A stretch of DNA of 64,000 nucleotides, from assembly GCA_016490735.1 (NCBI GenBank), contig JAEMWC010000394.1, positions 402,501-466,500 on the forward strand. The letters run 5' to 3'. Origin of the DNA: Pachyseris speciosa. Its lineage: Eukaryota > Cnidaria > Anthozoa > Scleractinia > Pachyseridae. Both the position numbers and the translations under genes were made by a program. This document shows, in pieces, positions 23,299 to 32,837 of the stretch. Every line of letters starts with the position of its first letter. Position 1 is the first letter of the stretch. The notes beneath the pieces were generated by a model. That model searched no databases. It worked only from the letters and a program-made list of their open reading frames with translations, and was not told where the DNA came from.

Positions 23299-24043
23299 AT
23301 GAGTAAGATTGAAATAAAGAACTGCTTTTATTATATTCACCCAATTTACGACTTATATGCTTCTGATGAAGATGGAAATGTTATAAGTATTGTCAAAAAA
23401 GTGCCAATGAAGGGGGTCAAAAAAACATAATGGTTATATGAAATGTTGTGTGAGAAAATATGGCCAAGTGGGTCAAAAAGTGTATTATGTCCATCGTTTT
23501 GTATGGGAATGTCATAATGGTATTATTCCAGAAGGAAAAGTTATTGACCTTATCAATGATATAAAAGATGATAATAGATTATGTAATCTCCAACTAGTGA
23601 CACAGAGTGAAAACATCTTAAAATCTGTTAAGGGTAATGACTATTCATACAATAAATATGGCCGAAAAAATCCAAGATGTGTGAAAGCTGTTAATTGTGA
23701 AACGAATGATGTGATTTATTTTAGTAGTATATTTTGCTGTGCACAACATCTTAATGTAAGTAATGGCACTATAAAAAGAGTTTGTGATGGAGTTAAGTAT
23801 CATAAATCAGGTAGATCAATAAAAGACGGATGTTCATATAAATTTGAGTATACCAAAAAAGAGGATATGCCAGAGGATTATATAAAATCATCAAAAAAAC
23901 GTTCAAAAATGTCTGAAGAAGACAAGAAGATACATCATTATGAAGCATTAATAAAATGGCAAAAAAAAGAATACAAATATTTAAGATGTGACAAAGTAAT
24001 GAAAAATGGTAATAGACAATATCACAACAAAAAATGTAAATGA
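23299..24043 (+). pseudogene. HNH homing-type endonuclease with NUMOD-like tail, frameshifted
   Basis: The gene starts at an ATG at 23299, preceded by TCTAA (23283-23287). A frameshift in an A-run near 23424 separates the first ~42 codons from the main frame (23438-24043). The main frame has an HNH_3-type core: VHRFVWECHNG, then VIDLINDIKDDNRLCNLQLVT. A NUMOD1-like segment follows (VKAVNCETNDVIYFSS to NVSNGTIKRVCDG), then a lysine-rich tail. The histidine normally found in the V-(D/N)-H-I-(N/D) catalytic motif is Leu, so nuclease activity is doubtful. It is transcribed opposite to its neighbours PolB and integrase and may be a free-standing mobile gene within the element. Confidence 0.8.
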
Positions 24044-24146
24044 ATAGCCAGAAATAATCATATTTTTGGCTACATAATAGCAAATAACAGATATATTATA
24101 TCGTTTGATATAATATATATTGGATAATATTCTTTTGTAATTAATT

Positions 24147-25105
24147 TCATATATCTTTTAAATCCTTCATTGGTATCCAACTGTTAAAGTCATCACTATA
24201 TCCCTTCCACTTCACTAAAGCTTGTTTCTTCTTGTAATCTCTCCGAATGACTTTATCAATTCTAAATACCTCTTGTTTAGCCTTTAATAACTCAGGTTCA
24301 TAAAAACTCCCTTGAATATCTTCACCTCTGAGATCTTTTAGTTTGTATATAATTGGATTAGTGTATTGATTTTATCAACTGTGAACACTTCTTCTGTCCA
24401 CTTTGGTGTATAGCCCTTGTCGAACACATTCCGTGTATACTTAGATATTCGGACCTTGTCACCAACCTTGAATTTTGGTTTAGCTGATAATAGCTCCATA
24501 TTACCATATAGATTAAAGTAAACTATACCTTCATTCCTCTTTTTACTAGCTTCTGTAGGTGTCATCTTTATGCTTGAATGTTTTGTGTTGTTGTACTGTT
24601 TTACTAGTTTTGGGAGCATATCGAGATACATTGTATTACCTTGAACTGTGAACTGCTTCCACATTTTGGATTTAATTGTCCTATTCCATCTTTCAACTAC
24701 TGATGACTTCTCCTCATTCTCAGTTGAGTACATATGTATCCCATTTTTCTCTAATAAGTCTTTCACATGTTTGTTATAGAATTCTTTTCCCTTATCAACC
24801 CATAGATATTGTGGTTTTCTGCCTTCCTTGAATATTGTTTTGAATGCTTCAGTGATAGATTCACCTTTCTTATCCTTCAATGGGACAATCCAACCATATT
24901 TGCTGAAGTCATCAATAACCATAAGAAGATATCGATAACCTTTATTCCATTTACTGAACTGTTGCATTTCAACTAGATCACTTGCCCATATTTCATCAAT
25001 ATGATTTGTGATTACACGCCGCCGAGTGAAATTGCGTTTTATGGGTGTATGTAATTCATCTGATAATTTTTCTTGCCAGTTTTCTTCACTCGACGGCTTT
25101 TTCCG
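24147..25105 (-). pseudogene. Polinton integrase (rve DDE) with chromodomain, frameshifted
   Basis: Retroviral-type integrase that would insert the element. The first ATG (24967) lies inside the catalytic core. The same frame stays open upstream to at least 25105 and contains the first catalytic Asp (WASDLVEM). The second Asp is in WVDKGKEF (Asp58 counted from that ATG) and the Glu is in SSVVERWNRT (Glu92). The main frame ends at 24338. The sequence continues in another frame to 24147 and there encodes a chromodomain-like segment (ALVKWKGYSDDFNSWIP), so a single shift near 24358 separates it. No ATG is visible for the upstream part, which overlaps the 3' end of the PLA2 gene in a different frame. 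A small fusion or shift there may have removed the original start. Confidence 0.9.
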
Positions 25106-25929
25106 TTTTTTGAAACACCAAGACCAAGTTTCTCCTTTGTTGCAATTGCATTACGAGCCAACCAATGACCACATTGTCTTTCATTATACGGTACGTTGTC
25201 TAAGGCTTGGACCATTTTTCGTTCTGCTTTATTTTTACATTTCCTGTCGTCTTTACAAATGGAGTAATCAACATCATGCTGCATGGCGATTGCATCTGTC
25301 TTACCTGTTGGCTGCTGATATATCTCAAGTATTTCACCTGTTGTTGGATCGTATTTAAGCTGCTCATTAAGAGGATTATACGGCCCAGTATAGTTATGAC
25401 CTGGTAAAGTCCAACCTGATTTGGGTTTAAGAAGCTTACCAATAGCCTTATGAATATCGACAGCACCACCCAATCCTCTGCCGTATCCCTTCCATTTTAT
25501 CCAAGAACCGTAGCTTCGTGTTCCGCCTTTCTTTTTATACTCAGCGTACTGGCTCTTATAGTCGGCTACCATTCTTCTCCCCTCCTCAGGTGTAACTTCA
25601 GGCCCTTTGAAAAGGTTGGGGTTTGAAATAACATCCCAAGCCTTTTTGAAATCAACGAAAGGGAAAGGAATGGGAATACCACTTCCATAATCCAATCGCT
25701 TGATGTCTGTTTTGTAATGAATGTTTGGTCGCACTTTAGTTGAGAGTTGATTTAAAGCTTCTGTCCCAACCTTTTGTAAAATGGGAGTTGCTTTTTTTAT
25801 GCCATAGTCAATCGCACGCCGCTGAAGTTTTGGATTTCTCAATGCCTCTGATGCATAATATCTCCCCATTTCAACTCCCTTCTTTGCTAGAAAAGGAACT
25901 CCATGCTGAAGAAACCCTGTAAGTGCCAT
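25039..25929 (-). CDS. Virion protein with parvovirus-type phospholipase A2 domain
   Basis: 296 residues. The C-terminal third holds a PLA2 signature: calcium-loop segment GHNYTGPYNPL (177-187) and catalytic AMQHDVDYS (His218, Asp219), with further Cys and Asp residues downstream. This resembles the phospholipase of parvovirus VP1, where it helps breach endosomal membranes. Such domains are known in Polinton/adintovirus genomes. The N-terminal 170 residues are basic and glycine-containing, without a recognised fold. The C-terminus (SKNGKSRRVKKTGKKN) overlaps the integrase coding region in another frame and may not be original. The ATG at 25929 lies just inside the preceding zinc-ribbon gene region, suggesting tight late-gene packing. 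Confidence 0.85.
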   Translation of the reverse strand: MALTGFLQHGVPFLAKKGVEMGRYYASEALRNPKLQRRAIDYGIKKATPILQKVGTEALNQLSTKVRPNIHYKTDIKRLDYGSGIPIPFPFVDFKKAWDVISNPNLFKGPEVTPEEGRRMVADYKSQYAEYKKKGGTRSYGSWIKWKGYGRGLGGAVDIHKAIGKLLKPKSGWTLPGHNYTGPYNPLNEQLKYDPTTGEILEIYQQPTGKTDAIAMQHDVDYSICKDDRKCKNKAERKMVQALDNVPYNERQCGHWLARNAIATKEKLGLGVSKNGKSRRVKKTGKKNYQMNYIHP

Positions 25930-25943
25930 GTCTGCGGCTGAAT

Positions 25944-26132
25944 CTAGTATGCCCGCCCCTTCGTGCGGGCTACCCCGTTTCCCTGGTTCTTAATGAATTT
26001 AGTCTTTGTTATCCCACATTCAGCGCAAGTGCATTTCAAAATTGTTCGACCATTTTTTGTCTTTTCATATCTTTCACTTCCTGGTACACATTCAGTGACT
26101 TTCTTCTGTTTAACACAATATGATTTTACCAT
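25944..26132 (-). CDS. Small zinc-ribbon protein (DUF5679-like)
   Basis: 62 residues from an ATG at 26132. An upstream in-frame ATG at 26171 is possible but lies before the TCTAA box (TCTAAGTTATATATAATGG), which argues for the internal start. The protein reads MVKSYC, then a CTCAECG knuckle and a basic tail. DUF5679-like proteins of Polintons and large DNA viruses have a CxxC pair near the N-terminus. Here the second Cys is Gln (YCVKQ), so metal binding may be lost. Role unknown. Confidence 0.65.
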   Translation of the reverse strand: MVKSYCVKQKKVTECVPGSERYEKTKNGRTILKCTCAECGITKTKFIKNQGNGVARTKGRAY

Positions 26133-26148
26133 TATATATAACTTAGAT
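26133..26148 (-). promoter_or_regulatory. TCTAA box, zinc-ribbon gene
   Basis: Minus strand reads TCTAAGTTATATATA just before the ATG at 26132. Confidence 0.45.
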
Positions 26149-26160
26149 AAGTTTGGGTTT

Positions 26161-26930
26161 TTATTTTCCACCTCTGTAATGTTGAATGTTGTCTGTTACA
26201 CCCTTGACCACCTGACCTGCAAGTATGTTCGCCAAACCAAAAAAACTAGGAGCTGGTGTAACAAAATTAGACAATATATATGCAGCTTTATCCACAACTG
26301 TGGGACCTTTATTTTGAATTCTTCTGATGGTTGATCTTGAAGCCCCACCTGTTTGGTTGCCTTTGAAGTAGTCTATGATGAATCTGTGATTGACACTTGC
26401 ATCTGTTGAACTGAATTTGGAATTGTGTATTGTATCCAGAATTGATCTGCCTTTTTGTCTCTCGAGAAGATAGTACAAACACCAATATCCACACAAGACT
26501 GAATCCCTTTCTTGTATCTCATCACCAGAGTATTCAAGTTGTTTACCGCTTGTAGTCATATACATTTGAACTTCTGTTGGCATCATCAAACCAAAAGAGT
26601 CGAAGTATTCACAGTATGTGTCCATATTCCGATAACATACCCAATGAGTGCCAGGTCCAATTTTGCTGTCAAGATTGACTATTCCACATTCTTTGTTTTT
26701 GATTTGTCTTGGCAAATTATCCCGACTAAAAACACCTCTAAAATGTTTAATCTTTAATTTTTTCACCCAATTCAACAAATCAAAGTTAGATAATGGTTTA
26801 TTTATGAATTTTAAAGAATTGTTCCTAGTATAGGGATTGAATTGAATGGACTGTTTTTTCCTAATAGAAGTCCTTTTCCTGAGGTCTTTTTTGAAGTTCT
26901 TTATTTTTTCATTCCAAAACCGATTGGGTT
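26161..26930 (-). CDS. Adenovirus-type cysteine protease (Ulp1/adenain family)
   Basis: Maturation protease for virion proteins. The recognisable domain contains THWVCY (catalytic His), CEYFDSFG (Asp), a Gln in EIQERD and SVLCGYWC (nucleophile Cys). These follow the His-Asp-Gln-Cys order of adenain. The C-terminal ~70 residues are hydrophobic and glycine-containing. The frame is open from just after a stop near 26930 to 26161 but contains no ATG upstream of the domain. The shortest frame starting at a near-cognate TTG (26778) would remove a conserved-looking segment (NKPLSNFDLL), so the true start is probably further upstream near 26910, overlapping the end of the pX-like gene. The start codon may have been lost to a small indel. 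Confidence 0.85.
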
Positions 26931-27206
26931 ATCCCATGTACCAACAACTGGGGGTGATATCCATGGAATCATATCATGTTTTCCACCACTTTTATTTATT
27001 TTAATGGGATCTGGAACGTGAACTAGTAATGACCGTCTAGGACGACTGTGTTCAACATGCAAACCTTTTCCAGTCAAGGCATTCATAAGCAGAGGAATTC
27101 CAATACTTGCCAAAAGTGTTCCAAGAAAACCACCAGACTGAGTTTTTGTTGGTTTGATAATAAGTTGTCCACCAGACTGCATCGAACTAATAGAAGAAAA
27201 TAACAT
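26901..27206 (-). CDS. pX-like minor virion protein, N-terminally altered
   Basis: 101 codons. The centre holds the signature GGFLGTLLASIGIPLL followed by NALTGKGL, a glycine/hydrophobic segment resembling adenovirus pX and the corresponding small virion proteins of Polintons. The C-terminus ends NPIGFGMKK and runs into the protease gene. The 5' end directly abuts the remnant of the major capsid gene, and the start (27206, or an internal ATG at 27179) lies in sequence created by a deletion. The N-terminal part of the original protein is therefore probably missing. Confidence 0.55.
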   Translation of the reverse strand: MLFSSISSMQSGGQLIIKPTKTQSGGFLGTLLASIGIPLLMNALTGKGLHVEHSRPRRSLLVHVPDPIKINKSGGKHDMIPWISPPVVGTWDNPIGFGMKK

Positions 27207-27384
27207 TTAAACGAGCATTGAACCAATCAAATGGTGTAGTCTCTCCACTGTTATCAACAACGAAACGGTAACCTGTTTTCTTCTGATGAGCATTGTTTGC
27301 AACAACGGTGTTTAATGCTGTCTCGAGTTCGAAGACCACATCTTCATATCGCTCGATATATTTTGATTCTCTTTAGTTAGACAT
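27187..27384 (-). pseudogene. Major capsid protein gene remnant (first ~65 codons)
   Basis: An ATG at 27384, preceded by TCTAACCCATTAATAT, opens a gene that shifts frame after three codons. It then runs in one frame with VVFELETALNTVVANNA, GYRFVVDNSGETTPFDWFNAR and stops at 27187. The segment resembles the N-terminus of the double-jelly-roll capsid protein of invertebrate Polintons (normally several hundred residues). Everything after roughly residue 60 is missing, and the next base pairs belong to the pX-like gene. A deletion of well over 1 kb is inferred. The assignment rests on remembered family pattern and position in the late gene block. Confidence 0.55.
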
Positions 27385-27400
27385 ATATTAATGGGTTAGA
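27385..27400 (-). promoter_or_regulatory. TCTAA box, capsid remnant
   Basis: Minus strand reads TCTAACCCATTAATAT before the ATG at 27384. It is retained although the gene is truncated. Confidence 0.45.
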
Positions 27401-27420
27401 TAAAGTTATTTATTTTTCAT

Positions 27421-27652
27421 TCACTTTATTTTGCGTGGCCTACCTCTCTTTCTTTTGATCTCACTCCCAATCTCACTCCCACTCTTCATCTTTCTCAAAA
27501 GTTCTATTATTTTATCACCACCTTTTTTGCCAGCGTATTCACCAATTGTTGTGGCTGTTTTTTCAGCTGCTTTTTTTTCCAACTGTTTTGATAATGTCAG
27601 TCAGAACACCTTCACCATGTTGTTCATATTTCTTATATTCAAACCGTTTCAT
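27421..27652 (-). pseudogene. Small basic AT-hook protein, frameshifted
   Basis: The ATG at 27652 follows CCTAATAGTAT, a one-base variant of the late-type box. The frame encodes MKRFEYKKYEQHGEG and then meets a run of eight A near 27575, after which the reading continues in the next frame to 27421. That part encodes a glycine/lysine segment and ends KRKRGRPRK, an AT-hook DNA-binding motif. It is likely a core or DNA-condensing virion protein. It starts 13 bp after the penton-like gene region ends. Confidence 0.6.
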
Positions 27653-27665
27653 ATACTATTAGGTT

Positions 27666-28408
27666 TTATAATTCTGTTCCTCTCAAGAATATCTCAATAT
27701 ACCAATCTATCCCGTTCAAATCAACTGGAGCTCCAGAAGAGTCAGTAACGTAAAAACGTATTGAACTGATTGTATGTGTTGAGACAGGATTCCATGAAAG
27801 AAAACAGGTTTGTAAGTGAAAGGTAAACTTCTGACAAGTTCTGTGACTGGAATAACTGCAACAGTACTTGTGGAATTTCCATCAACGATGCTATCTATCA
27901 CCTTATCACAATTAATATAAATTTCATCTACTCCGCGTGTTATATCTGGCAAGTTTGTTCCATATTCCGTGGCTGAAACTATTTTTGAATCGAAACCGAT
28001 AAGTTTTCTGAATTGAAAATCTCTCAGATTCACTCTATAGTTTTCATCAAGTTTGATCAAAATACGATATGTTGATAAAATGAAAAACATATTAACACCG
28101 TACTTATTTTTTCTCATATATTCATGAATGTAACTATTGATATCGTCGTATGAATACATCCCGTCAACGAATGTTATTGTTTCCCAGTTTACACCTTTGT
28201 CATGGCTATATTTAATTTGATTATTCCCAAAAGATTCTCTGATGTTATACCAACTGTATGTCATATTGATAGACTTTACAGCGATTTCATATTTCATATC
28301 ATTCGATAATATGAGAGGAGTATTAAATCTTTTTGTAAAATCATGACTCTGACTAACACCAATTTTGTCTCTGTTTTTACTGTTGAATCGTAATGAAATT
28401 TCTGTCAT
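27666..28408 (-). pseudogene. Candidate penton/minor jelly-roll capsid protein, frameshifted
   Basis: The ATG at 28408 is preceded by a doubled box (TCTAATCTAATAGTATATG). The main frame (to 27716) starts MTEISLRFNSKNRDK and has beta-rich blocks: YEIAVKSINMTYSWYNI, then INWETITF-type and YSYDDINSYI segments. A one-base shift near 27790 moves the last ~45 codons to another frame ending at 27666, which contains a SSIRFYV...VDLNG-type ending. Size (~245 codons), beta character and position beside the capsid remnant fit the single-jelly-roll minor capsid (penton) of Polintons. This is inference from pattern, not a proven match. Confidence 0.55.
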
Positions 28409-28424
28409 ATACTATTAGATTAGA
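28409..28424 (-). promoter_or_regulatory. Doubled TCTAA box, penton-like gene
   Basis: Minus strand reads TCTAATCTAATAGTAT before the ATG at 28408, almost the same as the fibre 1 leader. Both lie in the narrow gap to the neighbouring gene. Confidence 0.5.
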
Positions 28425-29293
28425 TATTTGGTTATTATTTTATTGAGCTTCTCGTTTCCAACAATACCCAACCTTTTTAATACATGCAATATATTTACAA
28501 ACTCATCTCTGACATCTGCACTATTATTACCAGCAAAAATAGACCCACCAAGTAACTGGAGCCGTGAAAGCAAGTCACCAATATTATTATAATGAACAAT
28601 ACCTGCTCCATATTGTCTTTTTCTCTTCCTAATACCTTCACCGAGAGTTTTTGAACCTTCTTCAATAAGATCAATTCTTTTTCGGTACTTTTGTAGTAAT
28701 TTGATGTCTTGAGTTAATTCAAATATTTTTCCTTGATTATTATCCCTATCCTTTCTGGTTTTTGATAGTGCTCCTTTTTTACCTCCAAGTTCTTTGGTTA
28801 ATTTACCAATATTTGCATCATAGTCATTAATATTTATTGTTCCATTCACATGTTGATCGAGTATTTGTGATGGAGGAGATAAATTATATTTCATTAATTT
28901 TTGAACCTCCTCAAGTGAAAAACCCTTATCAATATTTGACTTATAAGGTAATTTTGTATCAGACATCATTTCTGGTTCATAATCAATTGGTAATTTTGTT
29001 GTTTCCACAGGTTTTGATTCAGGTAGTGTGTTAAAAAGCATAATATCTTCAAATCCACTTGTTAACGCTTTTTGATTCTTTTTCAACTGTTCAATGACTT
29101 CATCCTGTTTTTTGTCGACACTTTCTTTCACACTCTTCTGAACATCAATAGAGGGTTTTAGTAATTCTAATGTTTCATCATATGCATCCTGTTTTCTGTT
29201 TTCATAAGTCTTGAGAACCTCACGAACTTCTTTCGTCTTATTTCCAGCTTCTATTCCACTTTGAAGAAGCCTTTTCATACGCTCTATATCCAT
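28415..29293 (-). CDS. Coiled-coil virion-associated protein, unknown function
   Basis: 292 residues, uninterrupted, and mostly helical. The N-terminal ~90 residues are charged with heptad-like spacing. A linker with prolines follows, then a second coiled-coil (about 160-215, rich in Lys, Glu and Leu) and a basic patch KRKRQYGAG. The C-terminal helical segment is VRDEFVNILHVLKRLG. It lies head-to-head with the ATPase gene (46 bp between starts) and 6 bp before the penton-like gene, so it is probably part of the late block. I do not recognise a domain. Confidence 0.7.
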   Translation of the reverse strand: MDIERMKRLLQSGIEAGNKTKEVREVLKTYENRKQDAYDETLELLKPSIDVQKSVKESVDKKQDEVIEQLKKNQKALTSGFEDIMLFNTLPESKPVETTKLPIDYEPEMMSDTKLPYKSNIDKGFSLEEVQKLMKYNLSPPSQILDQHVNGTININDYDANIGKLTKELGGKKGALSKTRKDRDNNQGKIFELTQDIKLLQKYRKRIDLIEEGSKTLGEGIRKRKRQYGAGIVHYNNIGDLLSRLQLLGGSIFAGNNSADVRDEFVNILHVLKRLGIVGNEKLNKIITKYLI

Positions 29294-29323
29294 ACAAGTA
29301 CATTGGATAAAATCTTATCATAA

Positions 29324-29339
29324 TCTAAACTATTAACAT
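29324..29339 (+). promoter_or_regulatory. TCTAA late-type promoter box, ATPase
   Basis: TCTAAACTATTAACAT directly before the ATG. Similar boxes precede the fibre, capsid, penton-like, zinc-ribbon and HNH genes. It recalls the AT-flanked TCTA late promoter of Mavirus/CroV, though the function here is inferred. Confidence 0.5.
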
Positions 29340-29981
29340 ATGGAAATACCAAACTATGACATTTTTCAGGATTCTAACAAGTCTTTTAGACAGTTACATC
29401 CGTATATGCCGAAAGATACATTTAGAATGTTATTGGCTGGAAATTCTGGATCCGGAAAGACAACATTGTTTTTGCATTTCATTATGGAACCGTTAGTCTA
29501 TTATGATCAAATACATCTATACGCCAAAAACTTGGATCAAGACAAATATCAATATTTACAGCGAGAGATGGATAAAATAAGCAAACAAGTTGGTTACCCC
29601 GTTTTAATTTGTAGTCAAGATGAAATTTTACCTGTTGAACAAATTCAAGACACTGAATTGCAGCGACTGGTTGTGTTTGATGATTTTGTGACGGATAAAA
29701 AACAAGATCAAATCATCAGCTATTTTATTCAGGGTCGTCACAAAAATTGTTCAGTACTATACCTAACACAGTCGTTCTATGGATGTCCAAAATCTGTTAG
29801 GCTTAATTGTAGCCACTTCTGCCTTTACGATTTTCCATCTTCAAGAGAGAAAAACTTTATCTCCCAAGAACTTGGAATTGATAAGCAAAAGTATATTGAA
29901 GCAACTAAAAAACCATATTCTTTCTGTTATATTGAGAAGCCAATGAAAACAGCAAAGAGAAACTTTTATGGTATAATCTAA
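29340..29981 (+). CDS. FtsK/HerA-type packaging ATPase (A32-like)
   Basis: 213 residues, intact. Walker A is GNSGSGKTT (34-42). Walker B is LVVFDDF (Asp114, Asp115). Downstream QGRHKNCSVLYLTQS (131-145) matches the arginine/sensor region of the poxvirus A32/Polinton packaging ATPase group. It would pump DNA into capsids. The start is fixed by TCTAA at 29324-29328 and the ATG 11 bases on. Its TAA stop lies within the first TCTAA box of the next gene (fibre 1), an economical overlap of stop and promoter-like motif. Confidence 0.9.
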   Translation: MEIPNYDIFQDSNKSFRQLHPYMPKDTFRMLLAGNSGSGKTTLFLHFIMEPLVYYDQIHLYAKNLDQDKYQYLQREMDKISKQVGYPVLICSQDEILPVEQIQDTELQRLVVFDDFVTDKKQDQIISYFIQGRHKNCSVLYLTQSFYGCPKSVRLNCSHFCLYDFPSSREKNFISQELGIDKQKYIEATKKPYSFCYIEKPMKTAKRNFYGII

Positions 29982-29992
29982 TCTAATATTAT
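29977..29992 (+). promoter_or_regulatory. Doubled TCTAA box, fibre 1
   Basis: TCTAATCTAATATTAT immediately before the ATG at 29993. The first box overlaps the ATPase stop codon. Confidence 0.5.
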
Positions 29993-32714
29993 ATGGGTAT
30001 ATTCAATTTTTCACCAAATCAAGATAATATAAGAACTGGTAACATAGGTCCAATTGGTCCAAAAGGTGATAAAGGTGATAGAGGTCTAATTGGTCCAAAA
30101 GGTAATAAAGGTGATAAAGGTGATAATGGAAATGGATTTAAATTGACACAAAATGGGAATTATGATATCGAAAACAAAAAATTGACTAATGTAGCAGCAC
30201 CAACTGCAAACAATGATACAGCCACAAAGGGGTATGTTGACAACATTGTTTTTTCAGCATCAGGTTCTCAACGGAACCCATTTGCCTTTTTGTTAAAAGA
30301 CAACTCCAAGTCTTCTGCAGTTCAAGGTGTGGAAAACCTTCAAATTGAGAATTTTGACAAATCACCTTATCACATAAACAAGTCATCATTGTCTTTTTTC
30401 ATTAAACAAAGTGGTAGCTTCACATCCAAAATTCGTTTTAATGTTTCATCTTTGAGTGACGGTCCGTACACTTTTGTTGTTGAGTTTTACTCACCCTCAA
30501 ACCCTCGAAATGCAACAATTGATTTATTCCTTCCAACTATAAATATGCGAGATGCGGGACAGTCGTTTCAAAAACCTTTTCCTAAAACTCAACACGTTGA
30601 TGGTTACATGAAGAAGCTTTTTACAATTGAAAAAAAAAAGTGGTGGTCAAGCGGCAATACAGGTGGAACTTTCCAGCACAGCTCCTGCGTCTAACACCAA
30701 AACACATATCATTGTTTATGGAGCTTTTGGCTTTCATACCAATTAGTCTTACTTTGTCCATGACCCAGCTTATGAAATTGAAAACGGCAATGTTGCGTTT
30801 GGTGGTAATATTGACATGAAATTAAACAAAATCCTCAACCTGCAGGATACCCCCTCAAACCCACAAGACGCTGTAAACAAAAGTTATGTTGATACTGAAA
30901 TTGCTGGCATTGATTTTTCACCATTTCTTAAAAAAGATGGAAGTGTTGTAATGACTGGCAATCAGAATTTTGGGGGGTTTATTATTACAGGTCATTGTAT
31001 TGGAACTAACTCGGGAGATCTTGTGAATAAATCTTATATTGACACTAATCTCGCATCTAAAAGCAGTATCGGTCAAACTCTACTCCGAGATGGAACACAA
31101 GAAATGACTGCTAATTTAAATCTAGGAGGTAACAAATTGATCAACTGTGCAACACCAACAGTTAATTCTGATACAGCAACGAAGGGGTATGTTGATAATA
31201 AAACTAAAGATATTATTGGACTTACATCTGATGGAAGTTATGATTTTTTAAATAAACACCTAGAGAAAGTTGGCCAGATCCATGGTTCAGGTTACATTGA
31301 CTTACATAATAATAAAATTATAAATGTTGGAGCACCAGCTGGCGACAAAGATGTTGCCAACAAAATTTATGTTGACCAAGCCCCTTTTCTCAAACTTGCA
31401 GGGGGTCAAATGGCTGGTGATATTGACATGCACGACAACACACTCACAAACTTGAAAGACCCTGTGGCGGCAAGCAGTGGGGCAACCAAAAGATATGTCG
31501 ACACAACTCATGTGGAAGCTTCAGGAACAGGCAAGCAAGAAAACCCTTTCAAATACCTCATGGAAGACATTAACGAATCCAGTTCTGAAAATAACATTAC
31601 TGTGAATTCCATTTCAAGCTTTTCATCATCTCGTCACCAAATAAACAGAAACGCGTACAATTTTACGCTCATTGATGACAAAGATGGAACTGAACAGTAT
31701 CGCTCCAGAATTGGTTTCAATCTTTTCAGACTTCCAATTGGCTTTTATACCATGGTTGTTGAGTTTTTCCCCCCAGAAATGCGAAATGTTAGTGTTCATA
31801 CAACTGCTGACTCACTGTCATTTGGTGCACAAACCTCGAAAACATTCCAAGCAACGGCGACCATCGCTGCATATGTCAAAACGGTGCTGCACTTTGAAAA
31901 ACGTCAGGCGGGCCAACGAGAATATATTTACCTTGATTTGCATGGAAAAACCTCATCTTCAGACCCAACTGGCCATATGGTTGTTTATGGTGTGAATGGA
32001 ACAGTGGCAAAAGTTCCCTCCACCGTGTTTGATCAGATTTTCTTCATAAAAAGTGGGAAAATGAAATTGCTAGTTGATTTGGATTTAAAAGATAATGAAC
32101 TTTTTAAAGCAAAATTGGGTGGACCTTTTGATTTAAACGGGCAACAGATAAAAGACGGCAATAATCAACTATTTGATGGACAAAATGGGGAACTCACAAT
32201 GTTAAATGACATTAATATGAATAGCTTTCTAATTAAAGAACCAAAATTAGGTGGAAATTTAAACGTAAACGGACATGACATTTACAGTGGTGATACTCTT
32301 TTATTTCAAAATACCTCAAATCAAATAAAGGTTCCTCGCCCTTTAATAATTGAGGGGATGGTTTATAAAATAAAAAGTTCATTGGTGAACTCGGTGGATA
32401 ACAAATATACAAAAATTCCTATTCCGCCTGTGTGGCATCCACTTGGAAATTTATTTTCAACCATAATTGGTATGAAACTTTATTATGTTGGGACGGCACA
32501 TGGTCAGCATAATTTTTGGGTATTTCTTCGAGAGGGCAACACAATCATCTCCAACGAACAAATTGAGGTTGATATACCCCAAAGAAATAATCATTATGAC
32601 ATTTTCGATAAAATCAGCGCTTCAAAGTTATATCTTACTTCAACAAGCAGATTTGGGACTTTAATAAAGGGCACTGCTACAGACGTATTTGTTGTTTTCA
32701 AATGTATTGTATAG
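29993..32714 (+). pseudogene. Fibre protein 1 (collagen-like + repeat shaft), broken twice
   Basis: Preceded by doubled TCTAATCTAATATTATATG. The N-terminus MGIFNFSPNQ leads into a collagen-like Gly-X-Y run (about residues 20-46) and then the segment GFKLTQNGNYDIENKKLTNV. The rest consists of fibre-shaft modules of the type N(K/T)LxNxxxPxxxxDAxxKxYVD, repeated at least seven times, alternating with ~130-residue beta-rich domains. Reading frames: 29993-30694, then a shift near 30665, a TAG at 30744-30746 in the continuing frame, and a long open part 30816-32714. It resembles phage and adenovirus trimeric attachment fibres and is the probable receptor-binding spike. As it stands only truncated products could be made. 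Confidence 0.8.
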
Positions 32715-32821
32715 ATTGCGTTTGGGTCAAACCTCGTTGGAAGCTTTTAAAAATAATCAAAAAGAAACATTTATAATAATTGATACAACATATATTCACA
32801 CTTGAAGTAGTCATGAATTAA

Positions 32822-32837
32822 TCTAAATTAATATTAT
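32822..32837 (+). promoter_or_regulatory. TCTAA box, fibre 2
   Basis: TCTAAATTAATATTAT directly before the ATG at 32838, nearly identical to the fibre 1 leader. Confidence 0.5.

Noticed and set aside
27431..27748. 105-codon plus-strand hydrophobic frame
   Set aside because: Shadow of the AT-hook and penton-like genes on the minus strand; low-complexity hydrophobic translation.
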